Source: Streptomyces coeruleorubidus
GTDB lineage: Bacteria; Actinomycetota; Actinomycetes; Streptomycetales; Streptomycetaceae
Length of the DNA stretch: 64,000 nucleotides
NCBI RefSeq assembly: GCF_008705135.1
Contig: NZ_CP023694.1
Coordinates: 5,685,001 to 5,749,000 of the forward strand
Reading direction: 5' to 3'
Shown here: positions 1 through 8,146 of the stretch, piece after piece
How positions within the stretch are numbered: position 1 is the stretch's first letter
How the letters are laid out: every line of letters starts with the position of its first letter
Notes under the pieces: generated by a model
The model's database searches: none
What the model was told of the DNA's origin: nothing
The model's input: only the letters and a program-made list of their open reading frames with translations
Position numbers and translations under genes: made by a program

Positions 1-326
1 GCGACGAGGCCACCGGTGTCGCGGTCGTCCGCCGCGCGGTCGTCGAGCCGCTGCGCTGGATCGCCGAGAACGCCGGCCTGGAGGGCTACGTCATCACCTC
101 CAAGGTCGCCGAGCTCGACAAGGGCCAGGGCTTCAACGCCGCCACCGGCGAGTACGGCGACCTGATCAAGGCCGGCGTCATCGACCCGGTCAAGGTCACC
201 CGCTCCGCCCTGGAGAACGCCGCCTCCATCGCCTCCCTCCTGCTCACGACCGAGACCCTGGTCGTCGAGAAGAAGGAAGAGGAGGAGCCGGCGGCCGGAG
301 GCCACAGCCACGGCCACTCCCACTGA
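1..326 (+). CDS. groEL: 60 kDa chaperonin GroEL, C-terminal part only
   Basis: This is the last ~107 codons of a chaperonin 60; the reading frame enters at base 3 and the 5' part lies outside the window. The visible residues are the equatorial-domain end (VVEPLRWIAENAG, then DPVKVTRSALENAASIASLL, then TTETLV), which in the family forms part of the ATP-binding and ring-contact domain of the GroEL barrel that folds client proteins in the cytoplasm. The tail after EEEEP ends GHSHGHSH instead of the GGM-rich tail of E. coli GroEL. His-rich tails mark the groES-linked copy (GroEL1) in actinobacteria, so this is probably groEL1. A strong hairpin follows at 344-384. Confidence 0.95.
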   Translation, partial: DEATGVAVVRRAVVEPLRWIAENAGLEGYVITSKVAELDKGQGFNAATGEYGDLIKAGVIDPVKVTRSALENAASIASLLLTTETLVVEKKEEEEPAAGGHSHGHSH

Positions 327-343
327 GGTACCGACCTCGTAAG

Positions 344-384
344 AGAAGCCCCCGTCCCGCCTCGTGCGGAACGGGGGCTTCTCC
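344..384 (+). terminator. Rho-independent-type terminator of groEL
   Basis: GAAGCCCCCGTCC pairs with GGAACGGGGGCTTC around a short loop, starting 18 bases after the groEL stop. The hairpin also faces the convergent gene ending at 406, so it can serve both directions. Confidence 0.85.
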
Positions 385-405
385 CGTAGGCCGGTCCTGC
401 GCGGC

Positions 406-1113
406 TCACAACTCCAGCGGGTCCAGCGCCCCGAGCTGCTGCATCAGCCCCAGCCGGTCGTACTGCCACCAGCCCTCGGCGATCTTCCCGTCCGGCGTGC
501 AGCGGTGGATGGTCGTGCCGGTCATGGTGACGTCCTGCCCCGTCGGCGGGATCCCGAGGAAGTCACTCTTGTGCCTGCCCCGGAAGGTCCACCGGGTGCA
601 CACCCGGTCGCCCTGGGCCATCTGGTCCTCGATCGTGAACGAGAAGTCGAACCCGCCCCGCCACACCTCCACCTCGCGCCGCATCGCGTCCAGCCCGATG
701 ACGTCCTGCACTCTGGCGGGATCGTGATCGTGGTAGTCCTCGATGAACACGTCGTTGAACGCGGGCGCCGCGCCCTCCCCGGGCGCCAGCTCGAAGAACC
801 TGCGCGCGGTGGCCGAGTACAGCTGCTCGTCCCGCACCACGTCCAGGTCCGTGAACGTCGGCGTCTCGTCACAGAGCGCCACCATCTCCTGGAAGATCCG
901 GTCGGTCTCCGGAAGACCGGAGTTCCGCATCGCCTCCTCGTACGACGGGAACTCCACGATCTCGACGATGTGCGAGGCGTCGGCCCGGTCCTTCGCCACG
1001 ACACTGTGCGTAGCGGTCCGTTTCCCCTTGGTCTGCTCGACCCACCTGTCCATCAGCCGGTTCATCTCGTCGAGCCGGCTGGTCCTGCATTCGATGAGCT
1101 GTACGAAGGTCAT
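406..1113 (-). CDS. SnoaL-like ester cyclase domain protein with N-terminal alpha/beta-barrel-like domain
   Basis: A 235-residue protein; the ATG at 1113 has a GGAGG ribosome site 8 bases upstream. Residues ~1-100 (MTFVQLIECR..., VEFPSYEEAMRNS) look like a dimeric alpha/beta-barrel (EthD/ABM-like) domain. Residues ~100-230 (NDVFIEDYHDHDP, RWTFRGRHKSDFLGIPPTG, GKIAEGWWQYDRLG) match the SnoaL/ester cyclase family, which has an NTF2-like cone fold. SnoaL members cyclise polyketides, but most genomic homologues have no known substrate, so the reaction is not assigned. The two-domain fusion is visible directly. The gene is followed in the same direction, upstream at 1209-1982, by a short-chain dehydrogenase; the two may be co-transcribed (95-bp gap). 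Confidence 0.8.
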   Translation of the reverse strand: MTFVQLIECRTSRLDEMNRLMDRWVEQTKGKRTATHSVVAKDRADASHIVEIVEFPSYEEAMRNSGLPETDRIFQEMVALCDETPTFTDLDVVRDEQLYSATARRFFELAPGEGAAPAFNDVFIEDYHDHDPARVQDVIGLDAMRREVEVWRGGFDFSFTIEDQMAQGDRVCTRWTFRGRHKSDFLGIPPTGQDVTMTGTTIHRCTPDGKIAEGWWQYDRLGLMQQLGALDPLEL

Positions 1114-1208
1114 GCTCTCGCCTCCGGCCCCCCTGGGTCCGGCTGAACAGCTCCATTGTCCTGGGCGGGGGCGCGCTGTGCCTGTCGGGGCCGCCTTCCG
1201 GCCCGCGC

Positions 1209-1982
1209 CTACTGCGGCCCGTACTTCCGGCCCGTCCTGGACGAGACGGCCCCGAGCACCCCCCGCGGCACCAGCTTCGCCGCCCCCATCAGCGCCTTGT
1301 AGCGCGGGTCCGGGATGGACAGCGTCTTGCCGCGGGCCAGGTCGTGCAGTGCCGCCGCCACCAGCTTGTCCGCGTCGAGCCACATCCAGCTCGGGATGTT
1401 GTCCGTGCCCATGCCGGCCCGCTCGTGGAACTCGGTGCGGACAAAACCGGGGCAGAGCGCCATCAGCCGTACGCCGCTGCCGGCCAGGTCGCGTGCGGCG
1501 CCCTGGGAGAACTGCACGACCCAGGCCTTGGAGGCGCCGTAGGTGCCCCGCGGGACGAACGCGGCCACCGACGCGACGTTCACCACGCCGCCGCGGCCGC
1601 GCTCCCGCATGGCCTCCGTCGCCGCGGACGTCAGCCGCAGCACCGCCTCGCAGTGCACCTTCAGCATCCGCAGCTCGTCAGCCATGGACACGTCGAGATA
1701 GCGTCCCTTGTTGCCGAAGCCGGCGTTGTTGATCAGCAGGTCGACGGGGTTCTTCCGGTCGCCCAGCCGGTCGGCCACCGACTCGATGCCCTTGTCCTCG
1801 GCGAGGTCGGCCGTCAGCACCTCCGCCTCGATGCCGTGCCGGTCGTGCAGCTCGGTCGCCTGCTCCCGGAGCCGCTTGGTGTCGCGGGCCACCAGCACCA
1901 GGTTGTGTCCGTCCGCCGCCAGTCGCCGCGCGAACGCGGCCCCGATGCCTGCCGTCGATCCCGTAATCAGAGCCGTTGTCAT
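1209..1982 (-). CDS. Short-chain dehydrogenase/reductase (SDR)
   Basis: A 257-residue classical SDR. The Rossmann nucleotide-binding motif is GSTAGIG (residues 7-13), the structural motif is NNAG (~88-91), and the active site has a Ser in NVASVAAF followed by YGASK, giving the Ser-Tyr-Lys catalytic set. The PGFVRTEF segment after the active site is typical of the family. The C-terminal ~60 residues (PDPRYKALMGAAKLVPRGVLG) resemble the SDRs often annotated as DltE/YqjQ-like oxidoreductases. It probably reduces or oxidises an alcohol/ketone with NAD(P)H in the cytoplasm; the substrate cannot be read from the sequence. Confidence 0.88.
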   Translation of the reverse strand: MTTALITGSTAGIGAAFARRLAADGHNLVLVARDTKRLREQATELHDRHGIEAEVLTADLAEDKGIESVADRLGDRKNPVDLLINNAGFGNKGRYLDVSMADELRMLKVHCEAVLRLTSAATEAMRERGRGGVVNVASVAAFVPRGTYGASKAWVVQFSQGAARDLAGSGVRLMALCPGFVRTEFHERAGMGTDNIPSWMWLDADKLVAAALHDLARGKTLSIPDPRYKALMGAAKLVPRGVLGAVSSRTGRKYGPQ

Positions 1983-2075
1983 GGCAGCAGGTTAGTGACC
2001 TGGACCATGTGCGTCCGCTTCCGTGCCGGGACCTCGACGGTGAAGGGTCCGTGGAGACCCGCGCGGTGAGCGGCG

Positions 2076-2744
2076 TCAGGCCCCGTGCTTCTCCGCATAC
2101 TCCCGCGCCAGCCTCAGCGACTCGGGGTGCAGGGCCTCGCCGGCCGCCAGCAACCGCGGCAGCAGCGTCCGCTCGGTGGTCACCGCACGGAACTGGAGGG
2201 CCACGGTCACGTCGTGCTCCGGCCGGTGCGCGATCTCCACCGGGTCACCCGCCCGGATCTCACCGGGCTCGATCACCCGCAGATAGGCCCCGGGCGCTCC
2301 TCGCCGCGTGAACCGCTTCACCCACTGCTTCTCGCCCAGATGGCCCTGGAACGTCCGGCACGGTATCCGCCCGCAGGTGACCTCCAGCAGCACCTCGGTC
2401 CCGACGCGCCAGCGCTCGCCGATCCGCGCCCCGGAGACGTCGAGGCCCTCGGTCGTGAGGTTCTCGCCGAACGCCCCGTGCGCCAGCGGCCGGCCCAGCT
2501 CGCGCTCCCACGCGTCCATGTCCTCGCGGGCCATCGCGTAGACCGCCTGGTCGTCGCCGCCGTGGTGCTCCAGCTTGCACACCGCGTCCCCGGCCAGCCC
2601 GCTCCCGCCGACGCCCTTGGGCCCGGGCGCCGACACCCGCACCGGCCCGTCCACCGGTTGCTTGTCGATTCCGGTCACACCCTCCGGGTTGTCCGTGTAC
2701 GGCACAGCCCTGGCACGGCCCAGATTCACTGACAGAAGCCTCAT
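2076..2744 (-). CDS. MOSC domain-containing protein (YiiM-like)
   Basis: A 222-residue protein with the MOSC fold of molybdenum-cofactor sulfurases and of YiiM/YuaD-type proteins. Visible motifs are HHGGDDQAVYAM (residues ~60-71), FGENLTTEGLD (~92-102) and EVTCGRIPC (~122-130), where the Cys pair is the conserved reactive region of MOSC domains. Stand-alone MOSC proteins handle N-hydroxylated substrates or the molybdenum cofactor, but specific function is rarely known. It is transcribed away from a LysR regulator; the 80-bp gap holds repeated motifs, so the regulator may control it. Confidence 0.85.
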   Translation of the reverse strand: MRLLSVNLGRARAVPYTDNPEGVTGIDKQPVDGPVRVSAPGPKGVGGSGLAGDAVCKLEHHGGDDQAVYAMAREDMDAWERELGRPLAHGAFGENLTTEGLDVSGARIGERWRVGTEVLLEVTCGRIPCRTFQGHLGEKQWVKRFTRRGAPGAYLRVIEPGEIRAGDPVEIAHRPEHDVTVALQFRAVTTERTLLPRLLAAGEALHPESLRLAREYAEKHGA

Positions 2745-2766
2745 GCCAGCACGGTAGGGGACCCGC

Positions 2767-2829
2767 CCTCAAAGCGTCGACGCATTATCGGGAGCGGCTT
2801 CAAAGGGTCGCTTATCCTCGAAGGGTGAT
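2767..2829. promoter_or_regulatory. Repeated motif between MOSC gene and LysR gene
   Basis: Three related copies lie in the divergent gap: CTCAAAGCGTCG at 2768-2779, TTCAAAGGGTCG at 2799-2810 and CTCGAAGGGTGA at 2818-2829. The first two are each followed by a TTATC within 5-8 bases. LysR regulators usually bind such paired sites in the gap upstream of their own gene. That these are operator sites is inference. Confidence 0.35.
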
Positions 2830-3721
2830 CGAAGCTCGCCATCTCCGCGTACTGCGCGCCGTCGCGGCCACCGGCTCCTTCTCCGCCGCGGGGCGCGAGC
2901 TGGGCTGCACCCAGCCCGCCGTCAGCCAGCAGATGAAGGCCCTGGAAACCTCCGTCGGCACACCTCTGCTGATCCGCACGGGACGCGAGATGCGCCTGAC
3001 CCAGGCCGGCGAGGCGCTGGTGCGGCACGCCGCCGGGATCCTCGCCGGGCTCACGGCCGCGGAGGAGGAGGTCGCCGCCATCGCCGGGCTGCGGGCCGGG
3101 CGCGTCCGGCTCGTCTCCTTCCCCAGCGGCAGCTCCACCCTCGTGCCGACGGCCCTCGCCGCACTGCGTGACGCGCACCCCGGCACCCGGGTCTTCCTTG
3201 AGGAGGCCGAACCGCCCGCGTCCGTCGGCATGCTGCGCGAGGGCGACTGCGACGTGGCGCTCGCCTTCCGCTACGAGGGCGCGGCGGGCGCCGAGGAGTG
3301 GGAGGACCTCGTCGTACGGCCGCTGCTGACGGACCGGCTCGTCGCACTCGTGCCGGAGCGGCACCGGCTCGCGGGCGCGGAGTCCGTCGCGATCGGCGAG
3401 CTCGCGCGGGAGCCGTGGATCGCCGGCTGCCCGCGCTGCCGCGGCCAGCTGGTCGAGGTCTGCGCGGCGGCCGGCTTCACCCCGCGCATCGACTTCGCGA
3501 CCGACGACTACCCGGCGGTCGCCGGCCTGGTGGGCGCCGGTCTGGGCGTGGCGGTGCTGCCCCAGCTCGCCGTCGAGTCCGTAAGGCCCCGGGGGGTGCG
3601 GGCCGTGACGCTGGAACCGGCGGTGCGCCGGGAGATCGTCGCGCTCACCCTGCCCGACCTCGCACAGGTCCCGGCGGTGGCGGCGACGCTCGACCAACTG
3701 GCACGGGCGGGCCGCCGCTAG
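2825..3721 (+). CDS. LysR-family transcriptional regulator
   Basis: A 298-residue protein starting at GTG 2825. Residues 1-62 form the winged helix-turn-helix (LRVLRAVAATGSFSAAGREL, then TQPAVSQQMKALE), and residues ~88-295 form the periplasmic-binding-protein-like effector domain (RAGRVRLVSFPSG, GLGVAVLPQLA). No ribosome site is visible directly before the GTG, so the transcript may be leaderless. It is divergent from the MOSC gene, the classic layout in which a LysR protein controls its neighbour in response to a small molecule. The pair PRC in CPRCRGQ places two Cys residues in the effector domain, which could make it redox- or metal-responsive, but that is speculative. Confidence 0.92.
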   Translation: MIEARHLRVLRAVAATGSFSAAGRELGCTQPAVSQQMKALETSVGTPLLIRTGREMRLTQAGEALVRHAAGILAGLTAAEEEVAAIAGLRAGRVRLVSFPSGSSTLVPTALAALRDAHPGTRVFLEEAEPPASVGMLREGDCDVALAFRYEGAAGAEEWEDLVVRPLLTDRLVALVPERHRLAGAESVAIGELAREPWIAGCPRCRGQLVEVCAAAGFTPRIDFATDDYPAVAGLVGAGLGVAVLPQLAVESVRPRGVRAVTLEPAVRREIVALTLPDLAQVPAVAATLDQLARAGRR

Positions 3722-3819
3722 CCACCACGGTGCTGCCCGGCCCGGGTGTCCGGGCGCCGTGGAAGCGCGTCAAAAACCAACGGCACGCGTGCGCGTGCCT
3801 GTCTCGCAGAAACGTTCCT

Positions 3820-4149
3820 TCAGGTGTTCGAGGCGGCGTGCCCGCCGGATGTCGACGCCGACACCAGCCGGTTGCGCGCCCGCCCCATCAGCTCTTCGCG
3901 TTCGTCCTCGGTCAGCCCGCCCCACACGCCGTACGGCTCACGCACCGCCAGCGCGTGGGCGGCGCACTCGGCACGCACCGGGCACCTCATGCAGACCTCT
4001 TTGGCCGAGTTCTCGCGAGCGCTCCGAGCCGCACCGCGCTCGCCCTCCGGATGGAAGAAGAGCGAGCTGTCCACCCCGCGACAGGCAGCGAGCAGCTGCC
4101 AGTCCCACAGGTCCGCGTTCGGTCCGGGAAGGCGGGAGAAATCTGCCAT
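3820..4149 (-). CDS. whiD: WhiB-family iron-sulfur regulator WhiD
   Basis: A 109-residue WhiB-like protein. Four conserved cysteines (C23, C53, C56, C62) would ligate a [4Fe-4S] cluster, and the GVWGG turn followed by a basic C-terminus (RARNRL) is the usual DNA- or sigma-contact region. The length, the N-terminus MADFSRLPGPNADLWDWQ and the position next to bldM identify it as WhiD, which in S. coelicolor is required for late sporulation and spore wall maturation. It probably acts with a sigma factor rather than alone. An AGGGG ribosome site lies about 9 bases upstream of the ATG at 4149. It is divergent from bldM across a 380-bp gap that must hold promoters for both. Confidence 0.95.
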   Translation of the reverse strand: MADFSRLPGPNADLWDWQLLAACRGVDSSLFFHPEGERGAARSARENSAKEVCMRCPVRAECAAHALAVREPYGVWGGLTEDEREELMGRARNRLVSASTSGGHAASNT

Positions 4150-4378
4150 TACGTGACCCCTTGTAGCCGTTCTGGGCGGATCCGGTGTCCACGACCGTAC
4201 AACTACGATCTAAGGAGATGAAAATATGACTCATTGCGAATCTAGCTCCAGACACCGGCAAAGCGGAAGAAAAGGGTCTGAATGGGGCATAGCTTGTGAT
4301 GAAAGTTCGAGGGTCTGTTGCGCATATCAGCACCGTGTCCGGCCCCTCACGTAGAGTGCCGAAGATGTCAGCCACCCC

Positions 4379-4406
4379 CGTAACTCTTTCGAGTGACCGT
4401 CGTTGA
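4379..4406 (+). promoter_or_regulatory. Sigma-BldN-type promoter of bldM
   Basis: CGTAAC at 4379-4384 and CGTTGA at 4401-4406 are separated by exactly 16 bases. As I recall it, this is the same pair and spacing as the sigma-BldN-dependent P1 promoter of S. coelicolor bldM. The predicted start point is ~4413, about 115 bases before the bldM ATG. The rest of the 4150-4529 gap should also hold the whiD promoters, but I cannot place those. Confidence 0.75.
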
Positions 4407-4529
4407 GAGTGCGAGGCGGTTGAAGGAACAAGCGCTCGGACGGGCGTCCGAGACGGTCGACCGCACAGGTGACGATTTCGTACCAGCCTGGAGGCTCAAG
4501 GTGACGCGCATCAGCTGCGGAGGGCGGCC

Positions 4530-5141
4530 ATGACTTCCGTCCTCGTCTGCGACGACTCCCCGCTTGCCCGAGAGGCGCTCCGTCGCGCGGTCGCAACCGT
4601 GCCCGGCGTAGAGCGCGTGACGACGGCGGCCAACGGCGAGGAAGTCCTCCGCCGCTGGGGGGCCGACCGCTCGGACCTGATTCTGATGGACGTACGCATG
4701 CCCGGACTGGGCGGCGTCGAGACGGTCCGGCGGCTGCTGTCCGCCGACCCCGGTGCGCGCATCATCATGCTCACCGTCGCCGAGGACCTGGACGGTGTGG
4801 CTCTCGCGGTCGCCGCCGGTGCCCGCGGCTATCTGCACAAGGACGCCTCCCGCGCGGAGCTCCGCGCGACGGTGACGCAGGCCCTGGCCGACCCGACCTG
4901 GCGGCTCGCCCCGCGCCGGCTGCGCTCGGCCGAGATGGGCGCCGCGCCGACGCTCACGGCACGTGAGATCCAGGTCCTCGAAGGCATGAGCCACGGCCGC
5001 TCGAACGCCGAGATCGGCCGCGAGCTGTTCCTCTCCGAGGACACCGTCAAGACGCACGCCCGGCGCCTGTTCAAGAAGCTCGGCGCCTCGGACCGGGCCC
5101 ACGCCGTGGCGCTCGGCTTCCGGTGGGGTCTGGTGCGCTAG
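4530..5141 (+). CDS. bldM: Orphan response regulator BldM
   Basis: A 203-residue regulator with a receiver domain (residues 1-120; D8, D9 and D54 in ILMDVRMPG) and a LuxR-type helix-turn-helix (~138-195; LTAREIQVLEGMSHG, EIGRELFLSEDTVKTHARR). The receiver lacks a partner kinase nearby. BldM is an atypical regulator of Streptomyces development that works as a homodimer on early sporulation genes and, with WhiI, as a heterodimer on late ones. The ATG at 4530 follows a GGAGGG site. The gene stands divergent from whiD. Sequence, length and context make the assignment secure. Confidence 0.96.
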   Translation: MTSVLVCDDSPLAREALRRAVATVPGVERVTTAANGEEVLRRWGADRSDLILMDVRMPGLGGVETVRRLLSADPGARIIMLTVAEDLDGVALAVAAGARGYLHKDASRAELRATVTQALADPTWRLAPRRLRSAEMGAAPTLTAREIQVLEGMSHGRSNAEIGRELFLSEDTVKTHARRLFKKLGASDRAHAVALGFRWGLVR

Positions 5142-5707
5142 AGGGTGTCCGCACAGTCCCGGCGTCCGCCCGGAGGGCGGGCGCTGCGGCGTTCGGTGCG
5201 TGCTCTCGGCGTGCCGGGCGGACGCCCGCGTACTGGTTGCACACCGGCGTACGCCCGGTGCGGCGAGTGGGGTTCTCCCCTGCTCGAAGAGCTTGGGGAA
5301 GTGCCGGCCGTCGCAGGGCGGGCGGGGCTTCGCGGTGACCGCCCACGGCCTGTCCTCCGGATCGGGCCGGCTTCCATGCGCGGCATCCGGCGCGAGCCGC
5401 ACGAGTGCCTGCGCGGGCCGACGGCCGACGGCAACGCCGGTGGGGGTCCCGCCCTGCCCCAGCGAGGCCGACAGCTCGGGAGGGTGCTTACGAGGACCCA
5501 CGCCCCCGGGATGGTCGGAACGGCATGCCCGGGGGACGATCGCGGGTGTGGCGGCGGTCGCAATGGGGGCGCGGAAGGCCAGGTCGGCGGGGGCGGGCCG
5601 GGGGTTCGCCCGCTGCCCGCTGCTCGTTTCGCCGCGGATGCCGCATCCTTGAGGGTGTGGAGTTCCTCGGGGACGAGTCGGTCGAGCGGAAGGGGAGGGC
5701 GCAGGGT
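5142..5707. other. Non-coding gap between bldM and shbA
   Basis: This 566-bp stretch has no reading frame with convincing codon use or a ribosome site. It opens with CTAGAGGGTGTCCGCACAGT, which includes the bldM stop codon and closely resembles the left arm of the inverted repeat at 36040-36102. A short inverted repeat GCGTAC...GTACGC lies near 5230-5255. The last ~80 bases must carry the shbA promoter and leader. Nothing else is recognisable. Confidence 0.5.
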
Positions 5708-6385
5708 ATGAGTTCCGGCGCACCTGCTCATAACGCTTCGGTGCACAACAACGGGCGCGGTGCCACGGACCAGGCGGCCGCAAGGCACCATGGACCGATG
5801 CGCGACGACGAGGCGGTCAATGCCCAAGGGGCGATCGGCGCGCTCGTCCACCGCGCCGTCGACGGGGACGAGCAGGCCACGCACGACCTGCTCGCCCATG
5901 TCCACCCATTGGCCCTGCGCTACTGCCGCACCCGTCTGTCCCGCCTCCCGGGCGACGCCCGGCACTTCGTGGAGGACCTCGCCCAGGAGGTCTGCGTGGC
6001 GGTGCTCCTCGCGCTGCCCCGCTACCGGGACACCGGGCGTCCCTTCGAGGCGTTCGTCTTCGCCATCGCCGCGCACAAGGTCGCCGACCTCCAGCGCGCG
6101 GCGATGCGGCACCCGGGCTCGACGGCCGTCCCCTCGGACGAGATGCCCGAGCGGCCCGACGACTCCCTGGGCCCGGAGGAGCGCGCCCTGCTGAGCAGCG
6201 ACGCGGAATGGGCCAAGAAACTCCTGGCCAATCTGCCCGAGAACCAGCGGGAGCTGCTGCTGCTGCGGATCGCGGTGGGGTTGACGGCGGAGGAGACGGG
6301 CCAGATGTTGGGAATGTCACCCGGCGCGGTCCGTGTGGCCCAGCACCGTGCCCTGAGCAGGCTCAGGGCGCTCGCCGAGCAGTAG
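5708..6385 (+). CDS. shbA: ECF-type sigma factor ShbA
   Basis: A 225-residue sigma factor. Region 2 spans residues ~70-140 (LALRYCRTRLSRL, VEDLAQEVCVAVL, FEAFVFAIAAHKVADLQRA) and region 4 spans ~172-222 (LPENQRELLLLRIAVGLTAE, MSPGAVRVAQHRALSRLRAL). Its position between bldM and guaB matches shbA, whose product in Streptomyces directs transcription of hrdB, the gene for the principal sigma factor. The ATG at 5708 is preceded by a purine-rich GGAAGGGGAGGGCG tract. The ~35 residues before the first conserved helix are low-complexity and poorly constrained, so the exact start is less certain than the identity. Confidence 0.9.
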   Translation: MSSGAPAHNASVHNNGRGATDQAAARHHGPMRDDEAVNAQGAIGALVHRAVDGDEQATHDLLAHVHPLALRYCRTRLSRLPGDARHFVEDLAQEVCVAVLLALPRYRDTGRPFEAFVFAIAAHKVADLQRAAMRHPGSTAVPSDEMPERPDDSLGPEERALLSSDAEWAKKLLANLPENQRELLLLRIAVGLTAEETGQMLGMSPGAVRVAQHRALSRLRALAEQ

Positions 6386-6524
6386 TGCCTTCGTTGAACA
6401 GGGGGTGCGCCGGTTCCGTACGAAGATACGAAGCCCCCGGTCAGGCGGAACACTGGAATTCGGGCTCTCTGCTTCCCGTTAGCATGGACATCCGCACCGA
6501 TCAAGGCCATTTGGGGAAGGTGTC

Positions 6525-8030
6525 ATGACTGCCAACGTCGACGGCGTGCCCGAGAAATTCGCGACACTCGGGCTGACCTACGACGACGTGCTGCTGCTGC
6601 CGGGTGCATCCGAGGTGCTCCCCAACGCGGTCGACACCTCGTCCCGCATCTCCCGCAACGTCCGGGTGAACATCCCGCTGCTGTCCGCGGCGATGGACAA
6701 GGTCACCGAGTCCCGCATGGCGATCGCCATGGCCCGCCAGGGCGGCGTCGGCGTACTGCACCGCAACCTCTCCGTCGAGGACCAGGTCAACCAGGTCGAC
6801 CTGGTCAAGCGCTCCGAGTCCGGCATGGTCACCGACCCCATCACGGTGCACCCGGACGCGACGCTGGCCGAGGCCGACGCCCTGTGCGCCAAGTTCCGCA
6901 TCAGCGGCGTCCCGGTCACCGACCCGGCCGGCAAGCTGCTCGGCATCGTCACCAACCGTGACATGGCCTTCGAGACCGACCGCTCCCGTCAGGTGCGCGA
7001 GGTCATGACCCCGATGCCGCTGGTCACCGGCAAGGTCGGCATCTCCGGCGCCGACGCCATGGAGCTGCTGCGCCGCCACAAGATCGAGAAGCTTCCCCTG
7101 GTCGACGATGCGGGAATCCTCAAGGGCCTCATCACGGTCAAGGACTTCGTCAAGGCCGAGCAGTACCCCAACGCCGCGAAGGACGCCGAGGGGCGTCTGA
7201 TCGTCGGTGCCGCCGTGGGCGCCAGCCCCGAGGCGCTCGAGCGGGCCCAGGCGCTGGCCGAGGCCGGGGTGGACTTCCTGGTCGTCGACACCTCGCACGG
7301 CCACAACAGCAACGCCCTGAGCTGGATGTCGAAGATCAAGTCGAGCGTCGGTGTCGACGTGATCGGCGGCAACGTCGCCACCCGTGACGGCGCCCAGGCG
7401 CTGATCGACGCCGGCGTCGACGGCATCAAGGTGGGCGTCGGCCCCGGCTCGATCTGCACCACGCGCGTGGTCGCCGGCATCGGGGTCCCGCAGGTCACCG
7501 CCATCTACGAGGCGTCCCTCGCGGCCCGTGCGGCGGGCGTCCCGCTGATCGGCGACGGCGGCCTGCAGTACTCCGGCGACATCGGCAAGGCCCTCGCCGC
7601 CGGCGCCGACACGGTGATGCTGGGCAGCCTGCTCGCCGGCTGCGAGGAGTCGCCCGGCGAGCTTCAGTTCATCAACGGCAAGCAGTTCAAGTCCTACCGC
7701 GGCATGGGCTCCCTCGGCGCGATGCAGTCCCGCGGCCAGGGCCGGTCGTACTCGAAGGACCGCTACTTCCAGGCCGAGGTGGCCTCCGACGACAAGCTCG
7801 TGCCCGAGGGCATCGAGGGCCAGGTGCCCTACCGCGGCCCGCTGGCCAACGTGCTGCACCAGCTCGTCGGCGGTCTGCGCCAGACCATGGGCTACGTGGG
7901 CGCCGCCACCATCGAGGAGATGGAGAGCAAGGGCCGCTTCGTCCGGATCACCTCGGCGGGCCTCAAGGAGAGCCACCCGCACGACATCCAGATGACGGTC
8001 GAGGCGCCGAACTACAGCCGTAGCAAGTGA
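6525..8030 (+). CDS. guaB: Inosine-5'-monophosphate dehydrogenase
   Basis: A 501-residue IMP dehydrogenase, which oxidises IMP to XMP with NAD+ in the first committed step of GMP synthesis. Two CBS domains are inserted in the barrel (~residues 95-205; MVTDPITVHPDATLAEA, VREVMTPMPLV). The catalytic loop GPGSICTTRVV contains the nucleophile C311, and the flap contains MQSRGQGRSYSK. The ATG at 6525 follows GGGGAAGG. guaA, for the next step, is at 32979 in this window and not in the same operon. A TAGCAT-like -10 lies about 45 bases before the ATG. Confidence 0.97.
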   Translation: MTANVDGVPEKFATLGLTYDDVLLLPGASEVLPNAVDTSSRISRNVRVNIPLLSAAMDKVTESRMAIAMARQGGVGVLHRNLSVEDQVNQVDLVKRSESGMVTDPITVHPDATLAEADALCAKFRISGVPVTDPAGKLLGIVTNRDMAFETDRSRQVREVMTPMPLVTGKVGISGADAMELLRRHKIEKLPLVDDAGILKGLITVKDFVKAEQYPNAAKDAEGRLIVGAAVGASPEALERAQALAEAGVDFLVVDTSHGHNSNALSWMSKIKSSVGVDVIGGNVATRDGAQALIDAGVDGIKVGVGPGSICTTRVVAGIGVPQVTAIYEASLAARAAGVPLIGDGGLQYSGDIGKALAAGADTVMLGSLLAGCEESPGELQFINGKQFKSYRGMGSLGAMQSRGQGRSYSKDRYFQAEVASDDKLVPEGIEGQVPYRGPLANVLHQLVGGLRQTMGYVGAATIEEMESKGRFVRITSAGLKESHPHDIQMTVEAPNYSRSK

Positions 8031-8055
8031 CGGCCACGCGCGCGTGAGGCACAGC

Positions 8056-8088
8056 GAGGGCGGCCCCGGAGCATCCGGGGCCGCCCTC
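8056..8088 (+). terminator. Terminator of guaB
   Basis: GAGGGCGGCCCCGGA and TCCGGGGCCGCCCTC form a perfect 15-bp stem with a three-base loop, 25 bases after the guaB stop. It separates guaB from the guaB3 paralogue. Confidence 0.9.
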
Positions 8089-8146
8089 GTCGTGCCCGTC
8101 GGCGATACTGGAAGACGCTGAAACGCAACAGGGAAAGGCCACCAAC

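Noticed and set aside
5145..5711. Long open frames on both strands between bldM and shbA
   Set aside because: Low-complexity Gly/Arg/Pro products, no ribosome site, and codon use unlike neighbours; best explained by high GC.
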